Assembly: GCA_002238865.1 (NCBI GenBank)
Contig: MPNE01000007.1
Location: 105,019-169,018 of the forward strand
Source of the DNA: Gemmatimonadetes bacterium bin94
GTDB taxonomy: Bacteria > Gemmatimonadota > Gemmatimonadetes > Longimicrobiales > Gaopeijiaceae
DNA length: 64,000 bases
Reading direction: 5' to 3'
Made by a program: the position numbers and the translations under genes. Within the stretch, counting starts at the first letter, position 1. Each line of letters starts with the position of its first letter. Below, in pieces: positions 37,119 to 45,725 of this stretch. The notes below the pieces were generated by a model, which ran no database searches, was not told the DNA's origin, and worked only from the letters and a program-made list of their open reading frames with translations.

Positions 37119-38309
37119 ATGAATGGAACGCGAACGGTCGAACGCGCGGCGCGAGGGGTCGCGGCTGCGGCGCCGTGGGGCCCGCTCGGGAAGCTCTCGT
37201 GCGCCTCCCGAGTGCAATCGGCCTTTTGCCGAACGCGGACGGAGGGGCGGCGGCTCGCCTTCGTGTGCGTTGCGTCAGCCATTGCGGGCTGGCCGGTGGC
37301 CGCCAGCGCCCAGTCGGCGGCCGCGGGAGAGCGCGTGTACGTGGCGAACCAGTCCTCGGCCACGGTCTCGGTGATCGATGCCGCATCGGGTGAGGTCGTC
37401 CACACGGTCGACGTCACCGAGTTCGGCTTCGACCCCAACTCCCGTCCACACCACACCGCCGTTGAACCCGATGGCTCCCACTGGTACGTGTCGTTGATCG
37501 GGGGCGGGCACGTCCTGCGCTTCAACATGGACAACGAGCTCGTCGGCCGCGCGCCCTTCGAGACGCCGGGCCTTCTGGTGGTGGATCCCGCGTCGGAGAT
37601 CCTGTACGTGGGGCGATCGATGATGGCGGTGAGTCCCCCGCAGCGCATCGGAGCGATCGACCGGGGCGACATGAGCGTGGAGGAGCTGGACGTCTTCTTC
37701 CCGCGCCCCCATGCCCTTGCGGTGGATCCCGCCACGAACCGCATCTTCACGGCCTCGCTGGTCGAGAACCGTTTCGCCGTAGTGGAAGGCGGCTCCGATG
37801 CGCTGGAGCTGGTGGACGTCGAGGGACCCCCGCACACATTCGTGCAGTTCGCGCTCTCTCCCGACAGGCGCCATCTCGTCGCAACCGCGCAGCTTACCGG
37901 GAAACTCCTCGTCTTTGACGCTGCCTCCCCCGGGAGCGGCCTGGTGGCGGAGGTGGATGTGGGGACCCAGCCGTGGCACCCGGTTTTCTCGCCGGACGGT
38001 TCCCGGGTCTACTTCGGCGCGAAGGACGACGACGCGGTCGTGGTGGTCGAGACCGAGACGTGGACGGTCGTGCGGCGAATCACCGCGCCGGGGATCGTGG
38101 AACCGCACGGCAGCGCGGTCAGTGCCGACGGGCGATATCTCTTCGTGTCGAACAGGAACCTGAAGGGCGCCTACACGCCGCGTCGCCCGGTGGAGAACAA
38201 TGCCGACGTGGGCACGGTGGTCAAGATCGACACGCGCACCTTCGAGGTCGTCCAGACCATCGAAGTCGGCAGCTACCCGGCCGGCATCTCGATCGGACCG
38301 GCGGGGTAG
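37119..38309 (+). CDS. Secreted YncE-like beta-propeller protein
   Basis: A 396-residue exported 7-bladed propeller. The signal peptide is long (cleavage near VAASAQ, about residue 63), so the true start may be internal. Blades carry YVANQSSATVSVIDAASGEVVHTV, VVVVETETWTVV and the last VVKIDTRTFEVVQTIEVG, the YVTN/YncE type. It follows the choice-of-anchor gene by 36 nt. Such proteins bind ligands or partner proteins; no catalytic motif seen. Confidence 0.82.
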   Translation: MNGTRTVERAARGVAAAAPWGPLGKLSCASRVQSAFCRTRTEGRRLAFVCVASAIAGWPVAASAQSAAAGERVYVANQSSATVSVIDAASGEVVHTVDVTEFGFDPNSRPHHTAVEPDGSHWYVSLIGGGHVLRFNMDNELVGRAPFETPGLLVVDPASEILYVGRSMMAVSPPQRIGAIDRGDMSVEELDVFFPRPHALAVDPATNRIFTASLVENRFAVVEGGSDALELVDVEGPPHTFVQFALSPDRRHLVATAQLTGKLLVFDAASPGSGLVAEVDVGTQPWHPVFSPDGSRVYFGAKDDDAVVVVETETWTVVRRITAPGIVEPHGSAVSADGRYLFVSNRNLKGAYTPRRPVENNADVGTVVKIDTRTFEVVQTIEVGSYPAGISIGPAG

Positions 38310-38332
38310 CGAGTGAACCGGCGGAGCCCGCG

Positions 38333-40219
38333 GTGAAGCCCCGTGTTGGGCCAGGGCCGATCCGATGGCAGGGCGGATGCCGTGCGGCTGCCGCGGCCAT
38401 GCTCCTGTGCGGCGCCGGATGGGTGTGCGCCCCGGTTGCCTCCGCGCCGCCGGGCCCGGTGCCGCCGCAAGCCGCGTCCGCGTGGGAGCGCGTCGTCTAC
38501 GGGATCGCGGTGAGCGACGAGTCCGGCGAGCCCATCGACCACCCCTTCCTGGGCGGGTTCAACCTGCCGAGGCCCCAGCTGGCCGATGCGGACGGGGACG
38601 GCGACCTCGATCTCTTCGTGCAGGAACAGTCGGACCGGGTGATGTACTTCCGAAACGAAGGCGCGGGTCCGGAGAGCGAGTACCGGTGGGTCACCGACAC
38701 CTACGAGGATCTGTCGGTGGGGGAGTGGCTCCGCTTCGTGGATGTGGACCTGGACGGTGACCTCGACCTGCTGACCGAGGAGCCCTTCAGCTACATCCGG
38801 TACTACCGCAACGACGGGGGCGCCGGGCCGGCCAGTTACGTCCTCGCCACGGACACGCTGCGCGATGTGGAAGGCGAGCCGATCTTCTCGGACCGCCAGA
38901 ACATCCCCAACGCCGCCGACATCGATTGCGACGGCTTCCTGGATCTCCTCATTGGACGCCTGACGGGCACGATTACGCGCTATGAGGCCGAGAGCACCGA
39001 CGACGATGGCATCCCCCGCTTCCGGCACGTGACCGACTCCTTCGAGGACATCGAGATCGTCGGGGCCATGCAGGGCAGCCTTCACGGGGCCAACACCATG
39101 GCCCTGGGCGATGTGGATCAGGACGGCGACCACGACCTGTTCTGGGGCGACTTCTTCGAAGCCGGGCTCCTCCTGATCGAGAACACCGGGACCTGCGAGC
39201 GTCCGGTGCTCAGGGGGACCCCACGGCCCTTTCCGCTCCGCGACCCGGTCCGCACCTCGGGGTACAACGCGCCGGCACTCGGTGACGTGGACCGTGACGG
39301 CGATATGGACCTCACCATGGGCGTCCTGGGCGGAGCCTTCAACCCAAACCTCACCACCGTCGAGAATCTGTATCAGTTCGAACAGGACGATGACGGGGAC
39401 TTCACGGTCGTCACGCCCCGCCTGATCCGCACCGTCGACGTGGGCAGCGAATCCATCCCCGCCTTCACCGACCTGGACCGGGACGGCGACCTCGACCTCC
39501 TCGTGTCCAACAAGATCGAACCGGGCGACACGCGCAGTGGCCGCCTCTTCGCCTTCGAGAACACGGGATCCCGCTCGGCTCCCGCTTTCGCCGCGCGGGG
39601 CCCCGTGCCGGGACTTCCCGAGGCGTATCACTACGCGCCGGCCTTCGGCGATCTGGACGGCGATGGCGACGACGACATGCTCCTGGGGGAGTGGCGCGAC
39701 CGAATCGCGTACTACCGCAACGACGGCCCTGACCCCGACGGTGGCGTTCTTCCCCGCTGGACGATGGTCGATTCCGCAGCTGCCACCCTCACCCGGGGAC
39801 GCAACACCACGCCGGCCCTCGCCGATCTGGACGGCGACGGCGACCTCGACCTTCTCGTGGGGGAGTCGTCCGGCGCGCTGAACTACTACCGCAACGACGG
39901 GGGGCCGCAGACTCCCGACTTCCACCTTGTCTCGGACGAGTTTCAGGACATCGACATCGGTCGTCGCAGCGTACCCACGATCGTCGATCTGGATGGTGAC
40001 GGAGACCCTGATCTCGCCGTCGGGTCGGAGGTTTCAGGGTTGCGGCTGTTCCTAAACGAGGGTACGCGGACCGAGCCGGTTTTTGTGGAGACCGTGCCAT
40101 TTGCGCCCCGAGTCCCCACATTCACCACGCCGGTCTTCGTCGACCTTGACGGAGATGGCGACCGTGACCTGGTAATGGGTGGCGGCGGGGGCGGGCTCAC
40201 GGTCTATCGCGCGCGATAA
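38333..40219 (+). CDS. Secreted FG-GAP/VCBS repeat protein with about ten Ca2+-binding repeats
   Basis: A 628-residue exported protein starting at GTG 38333 (the longer frame is a shadow of the previous gene). A signal-like segment precedes APPGPVPP. Ten DxDxDGDxD calcium-loop motifs are spread along it, for example DADGDGDLDL, DVDQDGDHDL, DLDRDGDLDL, DLDGDGDPDL and the last DLDGDGDRDL. This is the integrin-like FG-GAP fold. It ends TVYRAR with no visible sorting domain. Co-oriented and tightly spaced with the preceding YncE-like gene. Confidence 0.85.
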   Translation: MKPRVGPGPIRWQGGCRAAAAAMLLCGAGWVCAPVASAPPGPVPPQAASAWERVVYGIAVSDESGEPIDHPFLGGFNLPRPQLADADGDGDLDLFVQEQSDRVMYFRNEGAGPESEYRWVTDTYEDLSVGEWLRFVDVDLDGDLDLLTEEPFSYIRYYRNDGGAGPASYVLATDTLRDVEGEPIFSDRQNIPNAADIDCDGFLDLLIGRLTGTITRYEAESTDDDGIPRFRHVTDSFEDIEIVGAMQGSLHGANTMALGDVDQDGDHDLFWGDFFEAGLLLIENTGTCERPVLRGTPRPFPLRDPVRTSGYNAPALGDVDRDGDMDLTMGVLGGAFNPNLTTVENLYQFEQDDDGDFTVVTPRLIRTVDVGSESIPAFTDLDRDGDLDLLVSNKIEPGDTRSGRLFAFENTGSRSAPAFAARGPVPGLPEAYHYAPAFGDLDGDGDDDMLLGEWRDRIAYYRNDGPDPDGGVLPRWTMVDSAAATLTRGRNTTPALADLDGDGDLDLLVGESSGALNYYRNDGGPQTPDFHLVSDEFQDIDIGRRSVPTIVDLDGDGDPDLAVGSEVSGLRLFLNEGTRTEPVFVETVPFAPRVPTFTTPVFVDLDGDGDRDLVMGGGGGGLTVYRAR

Positions 40220-40230
40220 AGGAGCCGGAC

Positions 40231-40743
40231 TTGAATCTCAGGGACGTGCAGGCAGTCATCGACAGCGCCAAGGTAAGGGACAACGGCCGGCTGGAGGAAT
40301 TCATCCGCACCACGTCGCCGAACGCCACCGACGAAGAGGTGGTCGAAGCAGCCGAGGTTGCAGTCGAGGTCATCGAGACGGTTCCGTTGCTGCTTGCCCG
40401 GGCGGCGCAGGCGGGGCGGCAGCGTCAGCTGGACGTGGTGGTGAATCCGGTGCTGGAACACGTCGCTCGCTACTTCATCAATCCGGTCGACCTGATCCCG
40501 GAGATGACACAGGGACTTGCCGGCCTCCTCGACGACACCTATCTCGCTCTCAGAATCCTGGAAAACCTCAATCGTACGACCGATCCCCTGTTCGATGCCG
40601 ACTTCAACGAGCCGCTTCGCTTTTTGCGCAGGCTGGTGGGACGGAAGATCAGCAGAAAGCTGGATGCGGCGTCACTTTTCGCCCTTCAGGATGTATCCAC
40701 GAATGTCAGCCGCGCCTTCGCTGAAATGGGGCGGCTGTCATGA
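40231..40743 (+). CDS. DUF1232/YkvA-like domain protein
   Basis: A 170-residue protein beginning at TTG 40231 with AAAGGAG 6 nt upstream. The central NPVLEHVARYFINPVDLIPEMTQG-LLDDTYLAL stretch (split here) matches the YkvA/DUF1232 pattern (PxDLIPD...G.LDD). Probably membrane-associated; function unknown. First gene of a four-gene run ending with arsM. Confidence 0.72.
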   Translation: MNLRDVQAVIDSAKVRDNGRLEEFIRTTSPNATDEEVVEAAEVAVEVIETVPLLLARAAQAGRQRQLDVVVNPVLEHVARYFINPVDLIPEMTQGLAGLLDDTYLALRILENLNRTTDPLFDADFNEPLRFLRRLVGRKISRKLDAASLFALQDVSTNVSRAFAEMGRLS

Positions 40744-40829
40744 GCGGCGCCACGCGCAGGAAACGCGGACGCTTCGCACGGCGTAGGCAATGGAAAACGG
40801 GGCCAGTCCCCAGGAAAGGAGCATAGACC

Positions 40830-41090
40830 ATGTTGGAGTTGATCGTACTCGGTGCCGCAGGCGGCATGGGTGTCTTCGGACACGTGAAATCGAAACAGTT
40901 CGTGAGCCGCAAGCTCCGCTACACCAAGATCGCCGAGAAGCCGGCGGCGGGCGTTGGGCTGGCCACGGGAGCCGCGACCGCGTTCGTCGCCGCCGCGGTG
41001 CCGCTGGTCACCTTCCTGCCCGCGGTGGTCGTCGGGGCCGGGATCGGCACCGGAGTCGCGATGGGTATCAAGAAGGCGCGCGGAGGCTAG
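40830..41090 (+). CDS. Small membrane protein of unknown function
   Basis: An 86-residue protein with an N-terminal glycine-rich hydrophobic segment (2-17) and a C-terminal hydrophobic hairpin (about 42-77) joined by a basic linker. No family recognised. Its 3' end carries the GGAGG that serves as RBS of the MFS gene, so the two are translationally linked. Confidence 0.6.
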   Translation: MLELIVLGAAGGMGVFGHVKSKQFVSRKLRYTKIAEKPAAGVGLATGAATAFVAAAVPLVTFLPAVVVGAGIGTGVAMGIKKARGG

Positions 41091-41092
41091 GC

Positions 41093-42382
41093 TTGGCCGA
41101 GAAGGCCGGCGCAGACGGGCCCGCGGACGACGTTCCGGTCACGTACGAAAAGCGCACCGTCCGGGCGTGGGTCCTCTATGATTTCGCCAATTCCATCTTC
41201 CCGGCGGTCGTAACCACAGCCGTCTTCCCCCTCTTCTACGTCGGCGCAATCGTCGGTGACGAGAGCGGTCTGGGGGAGCTCTGGTGGGGCCGCGCGGTGT
41301 CGCTGTCCGCGCTGGTGGTTGCACTGAGCGCGCCGCTACTCGGAGCGGTCGCGGACCGGAGTGGTGCCCGAAAGCGGTTTTTCGGGTTTTACGTCGCGAC
41401 GTGCCTGGTGGGCGTGGCCATGATGACAACGCTCCAGCCGGGGATGGTCGTCGCAGGGTTCGTGTTTTTCGTGATTGCGAACGTCGGCTTCGAGAGTTCG
41501 CTGGTCTTCTACAATGCGTACCTGCCGGACATTGCGCCGACCGAGCGGCTGGGCGAAGTCTCGGGCAAAGGCTTCGGCTGGGGGTACCTCGGGTCGGCGC
41601 TGGGTCTGTTGATCGTCCTGCCCCTGGTCTTCATGGGGCGGATGGAACTGGTCTGGCCGCTGGTGGTGGTCTTCTTTGCGGTTTTTGCCATCCCGGCCTT
41701 TCGGGTCCTCCCCCGTGACCGACAAGGCGCAATGGGGGTGGGTCAGGCCGCCGTCTGGGGCTTTTCGAACCTGAAGAGAATCGCCGGCGAGGTGTGGCGG
41801 TTGAGGGAACTCCGCAATTTCCTCTTCGCATTCTTCTTCTACATCGACGGGGTTCTGACGATCATCGCCATGGCCGGGGTCATCGCGGGGGTGACCTTCG
41901 GTTTCACGACCGAAGGCGTCATTATCCTTTTCCTCATTGTGCAGTTCTCCGCGCTTGCGGGCGCCTTTGCCCTGGCGAGGCCAACGGACCGGGCGGGGCC
42001 GAAAAAGGTTCTGTCCGGCGTCCTTCTCCTTTGGGTCGCCGCGGGTGTTTCCGCGTACTTCATCCAGAGCCAGGCGGCCTTCTATGTCCTGGCCGTAGTG
42101 GCGGGGTTCGGCCTGGGCTCGGTGCAGTCGGCCAGCCGGGCATTTGTCGCGTCACTCATCCCCGACGGCAGGGAGGCCGAAATGTTCGGCTTCTACGCGC
42201 TTTGCGGCAAGTCGTCGTCGGTACTGGGTCCCCTTCTCTTCGGGACGGTCACCTACTGGGCGGGCGGCAACCAGCGCCCCGGCTTCCTGGTGCTGACCGC
42301 ACTCTTCCTCATCGGGCTCGTCCTGCTGCAACGGGTCAGGGACCCGAAGGCGGGCCGTTCAGTCGGTAGACAGGTGGTTTAG
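41093..42382 (+). CDS. UMF1-family MFS transporter
   Basis: A 429-residue protein with about 12 TM helices. TTG 41093 lies 6 nt after GGAGG. N-terminal TVRAWVLYDFANSIFPAVV is the hallmark UMF1/Atg22-like start; ADRSGARKR is the loop 2-3 MFS motif and FYNAYLPDIAP a family feature. UMF1 proteins are proposed metabolite or amino-acid effluxers. It is followed after 2 nt by the ArsM-like gene, so export of a methylated product is conceivable but unproven. Confidence 0.85.
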   Translation: MAEKAGADGPADDVPVTYEKRTVRAWVLYDFANSIFPAVVTTAVFPLFYVGAIVGDESGLGELWWGRAVSLSALVVALSAPLLGAVADRSGARKRFFGFYVATCLVGVAMMTTLQPGMVVAGFVFFVIANVGFESSLVFYNAYLPDIAPTERLGEVSGKGFGWGYLGSALGLLIVLPLVFMGRMELVWPLVVVFFAVFAIPAFRVLPRDRQGAMGVGQAAVWGFSNLKRIAGEVWRLRELRNFLFAFFFYIDGVLTIIAMAGVIAGVTFGFTTEGVIILFLIVQFSALAGAFALARPTDRAGPKKVLSGVLLLWVAAGVSAYFIQSQAAFYVLAVVAGFGLGSVQSASRAFVASLIPDGREAEMFGFYALCGKSSSVLGPLLFGTVTYWAGGNQRPGFLVLTALFLIGLVLLQRVRDPKAGRSVGRQVV

Positions 42383-42384
42383 AC

Positions 42385-43296
42385 ATGGATGCAACGGAAC
42401 GCCGTAACGCGGTGCGGGATCGCTATGCAAGGGCGGCAACCACCGGAGCCGGATGTTGCGGTCCCGTGGATGGCTGCACGCCGTCGAACGGAGGGGCCAC
42501 CGCCGCCACTTCGGTCGCGGAGGAAATCAGCTGCGCGGTCGGATACGACGAGCGCGAACTCGACAGCGTCCCCGACGGGGCCAACCTCGGACTGGGATGC
42601 GGAAACCCCGTGGCGCTGGCCTCGCTATCGCCGGGGGAGACGGTGCTCGACCTCGGCTGCGGCGCGGGCTTCGACTGTTTTCTTGCGGCGGAGCGGGTGG
42701 GGCCTGACGGGTTGGTCATCGGCGTGGACATGACGCCGGAGATGCTGGAGCGCGCCCGCGCCAACGCGCAGGGCAGCGGCTTCGCCAACGTCGAGTTTCG
42801 CCTGGGCGAGATCGAGGCGCTGCCGGTAGCCGACGCGATGGTCGATGCGGTCATTTCCAACTGTGTGCTCAACCTTTCCGGTGACCGCCCACGCGTCCTC
42901 GCCGAGGTTATGCGGGTGTTGAAGCCGGGCGGCCGGATCATGATCTCGGATCTGATCTCGGACCAGGCCGTGCCGGACTTCATCGCCGGATCGAAGGACT
43001 CGCTGGTCGGATGCCTGCCGGTGCAGGTGCGCGAGTACGAGGCCGACCTGGCCGCCGCCGGGTTCGGCGAAATCCACGTAGGGAAGGGTCGTCGCTACCC
43101 GGCGGAGCACATCTTCGCGGATCCCCGGGTCCAGGCCGTCATTCGGGACGATCCGGGCCGTGAGGCGCCGGTCCGCGACTTCGTGGAATCCATCCACGGC
43201 GGCGTGATCGGCGCCGTGAAGCCGGCGGGGCCTACCGGCTCCGCCTCGGTTCGCGACACCGGGGCCATGTACCGGGTTGCCCGGTCCTCGGGTTGA
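42385..43296 (+). CDS. arsM: Arsenite methyltransferase
   Basis: A 303-residue SAM-dependent methyltransferase. The SAM loop is LDLGCGAGFDCF. Cys residues typical of ArsM are present: GAGCCGPVDGC near residues 22-31, EEISCAVGYD, VISNCVLNLS and VGCLPV. The ISC, SNC and GC sites correspond to the As-binding trio. It should convert As(III) to methylated, often volatile species. Last gene of the MFS operon; its 3' end overlaps the C-terminus of the convergent M28 gene by 65 nt. Confidence 0.88.
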   Translation: MDATERRNAVRDRYARAATTGAGCCGPVDGCTPSNGGATAATSVAEEISCAVGYDERELDSVPDGANLGLGCGNPVALASLSPGETVLDLGCGAGFDCFLAAERVGPDGLVIGVDMTPEMLERARANAQGSGFANVEFRLGEIEALPVADAMVDAVISNCVLNLSGDRPRVLAEVMRVLKPGGRIMISDLISDQAVPDFIAGSKDSLVGCLPVQVREYEADLAAAGFGEIHVGKGRRYPAEHIFADPRVQAVIRDDPGREAPVRDFVESIHGGVIGAVKPAGPTGSASVRDTGAMYRVARSSG

Positions 43297-44800
43297 CGGG
43301 CAGGACTCGCGGCGTCACGACCACCCTGTCAGGATCCTCGGACGCGGCATAGACGAGCATCGCCGCCAGCGTCGCGTTGTTGCGCAGGTCGTCAAAGACG
43401 ATCTTGTCGAAGGTGTCCCGGTTGGTGTGCCAGGTGTACTGGCGGTAGTCGGGGTAGTTGGACTGGAGGCGGAATCCCGGCGCCGGCTTGCAGATGAAGG
43501 ACATGTGGTCCGAGCCGCCGGTCTCGGGAATGCCGGGGATGTCAAGCTCGATGTGTCCGGTTATCTCGGGCGGGATCACCTGGAACCAGCGCGCGAAGTG
43601 CGCCCCCGCGCCCAGGAACCCCTGCATCCGGATGAAGTCGATGCGCCAGGTGCCGTTGTCCTGGTTGAACGAAGCCTGGAGGCCGTCCACGACTTCGGGG
43701 TTGTCGGCCGCGAACGCGGTGGACCCGATCAGCCCCTGCTCCTCGCCCCCCCAGTGCCCCACCATGATCGTGCGGCGCGGATTCGGGTAGGTGGCCTTCA
43801 GGATGCGCATCGCCTCGTGCATCATGATCGTGCCCGTACCGTTGTCGGTCGCGCCCGATGCCCCGTCCCACGAGTCCAGGTGCGCACTCAGCAGGACGTA
43901 CTCGTCGGGGAGTTCCGTGCCCGGGATCGTGGCCACCACGTTGAACGCAGGCACATCGCCCATGAATTCGGCGCGGGCGTCGACCCGGATGCGGGGTCCC
44001 TGCCCGCGGGAGGCCAGGCGGTGCAGCAGGGAGTAGTCCTCGCAGGAGAGGTGGACCGAGGGGACCTGCTCGGTCAATGCCGCGAAGATCTTGTCGACGC
44101 CCCAACCCGCCGACCAGTTGGCGGTCAGGACCCCGAGAGCGCCGGCTTCCTCCAGCTGCCGGGCACCCGGGTTGCGCATGAATGCCGGCACGTAGCTCCT
44201 CGCCCACTCCTGCCGTGCCTGGTCACGCGCTTCGACCATGCGCTGGAAGGCCTCCGGGGTTGCATGGTCCTCCCAGGACTGGTCCTCGCGGCAGGTGGGC
44301 TCCGCGAAGGAGATCGCGACGAACTTGCCCTCCACCGACGGGAGCCACGCCTCGAACTCGCCAGCCTCGGCGAAGGCGGGCAACGCGATCACCTCGCCCT
44401 CCACGGGTCCGTCGGTCCCGGGGCTCCAGGCCATCATCGTGCCCTCGAGGGTACGAACACGTGGTTCCAGGAGGTCGATGTGGGTGAAGCCCCTGTCCCA
44501 GCCAAGCCAGGTTCCGTACTCCTGACGCTCCGCATCGATGCCCCACTGCATGTAGTTGGCGAGGAGCCAGTCCGCCGAACGGGAGTAGGCCGGCGAGCCC
44601 ATGAGCCGGGGACCGATCGAGTCCAGCAGCGCCTGTGCCAGGTCGTGTACGCGGCTGCCCTCGCCCATCCCCTCTACCCACATCGCCTGGATGACCGGGT
44701 CGTCGGTCGGAAAAGTCTGAGCCTGGAGGCGTTGTGCGGACAGGGTGAGTACGGCGGGGAGCAGCAGAACTCGGACGATTGTCGCGCGGGGGGTCTTCAC
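43232..44800 (-). CDS. Secreted M28-family peptidase
   Basis: A 522-residue exported metallopeptidase beginning at GTG 44800 (AAGGA upstream; earlier in-frame codons give no signal peptide). The signal ends LQAQ. Metal ligands appear in SAHLDSWDGASGATDNGTG, the catalytic Glu pair in GHWGGEEQGLIGS, and a late GGSDHMSF and YTWHTNRDTFDKI His. Residues about 130-260 look like a PA domain. It differs from the 32-kb M28 by having the normal GEEQG loop. The last 25 residues overlap arsM and may be spurious extension. Confidence 0.88.
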   Translation of the reverse strand: MKTPRATIVRVLLLPAVLTLSAQRLQAQTFPTDDPVIQAMWVEGMGEGSRVHDLAQALLDSIGPRLMGSPAYSRSADWLLANYMQWGIDAERQEYGTWLGWDRGFTHIDLLEPRVRTLEGTMMAWSPGTDGPVEGEVIALPAFAEAGEFEAWLPSVEGKFVAISFAEPTCREDQSWEDHATPEAFQRMVEARDQARQEWARSYVPAFMRNPGARQLEEAGALGVLTANWSAGWGVDKIFAALTEQVPSVHLSCEDYSLLHRLASRGQGPRIRVDARAEFMGDVPAFNVVATIPGTELPDEYVLLSAHLDSWDGASGATDNGTGTIMMHEAMRILKATYPNPRRTIMVGHWGGEEQGLIGSTAFAADNPEVVDGLQASFNQDNGTWRIDFIRMQGFLGAGAHFARWFQVIPPEITGHIELDIPGIPETGGSDHMSFICKPAPGFRLQSNYPDYRQYTWHTNRDTFDKIVFDDLRNNATLAAMLVYAASEDPDRVVVTPRVLPVNPRTGQPGTWPRCREPRRSR

Positions 44801-44936
44801 GTTAGCGGGTTCCTTTCCATGGGGCGGTTTCGACGTGAACGGCGAATGCAGCCGTGTCCAGAACATAGCCGTGATCGTCCGGAAGGCGCCGGGGGACCGA
44901 ACTTGCCCCGGACCGGCCGACCAGGGACTATTCGTC

Positions 44937-45644
44937 ATGGCAGGTGACCGTACCATGCATCACCGCCGCTCGCCAGACAGGCGCGCGGCGATGGGTGGCA
45001 TCCACAGAGTGCCCCGCGTGCTCCTCGCACTCATGTTCCTGACGGCTTTTCCGGCCACGATTGGCGCCCAATCCCCGGAGGCGGTCGCGCAAGAATACCT
45101 CGACGCGTTGCGTCGGCTCCGTTGGGACGACGTGGCCGACCGGCTTCACACCGGTATCCTGACCGAATTCCACCTGGTCTCGCGGCAACTGGTGGAGAAC
45201 CGGGCCGGGGACAGCATCCTCGTCCAGCTCTACGAATCCTCCCGCGGGGAGTGGAATGGCTGGACGAGCCGTGAGGTGTTTGTCCGGTCCATGGAGGGCA
45301 TGACGCGCTATGCCCGCGGCCTGGTGGAGTCCCTGGTGATGACGGAGGTCAGGATACTGGGCACCGTTCCCGAAGGCGATACCATCCGCCACGTCGTCTA
45401 CCGGGAGATCACCGACCACATGGGCACGGTGATCGAAGGGGTGTTGACCCTCTCGCTGGTTCTGGAAGAAGGACGGTGGCGAGTCCGTGAGAACGCCGAA
45501 CTGGACGTCCTGCTGACCGCGCTGCGCGGGATCCCCATCGGACGCGGTGCGCGGCCGGGGCCGGACCTGACGGCGGCAGCCTCGGTGCCTTCGATACAAC
45601 CGGGTCCCCGGTCCAGTCTGTCCCGACCCACGTCCACATCTTAG
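44937..45644 (+). CDS. Exported protein of unknown function (NTF2/SnoaL-like size)
   Basis: A 235-residue protein with an Arg-rich N-terminus and signal peptide ending FPATIGAQ. The segment SPEAVAQEYLDALRRLRWDDVADRLH resembles the first helix of NTF2-like domains, followed by VLEEGRWRVRENAEL, also NTF2-like. The start could be 44937, 44955 or 44991. The last 30 residues are Pro/Ser-rich. Divergent from the M28 gene. Confidence 0.6.
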   Translation: MAGDRTMHHRRSPDRRAAMGGIHRVPRVLLALMFLTAFPATIGAQSPEAVAQEYLDALRRLRWDDVADRLHTGILTEFHLVSRQLVENRAGDSILVQLYESSRGEWNGWTSREVFVRSMEGMTRYARGLVESLVMTEVRILGTVPEGDTIRHVVYREITDHMGTVIEGVLTLSLVLEEGRWRVRENAELDVLLTALRGIPIGRGARPGPDLTAAASVPSIQPGPRSSLSRPTSTS

Positions 45645-45725
45645 GTTGAACCGGCTTGGCGCGGTCGTTGCGACCGCCCAACGGATCCGATTCCCACGAC
45701 GACCGACCCTCGGAGAAGACCAGAC

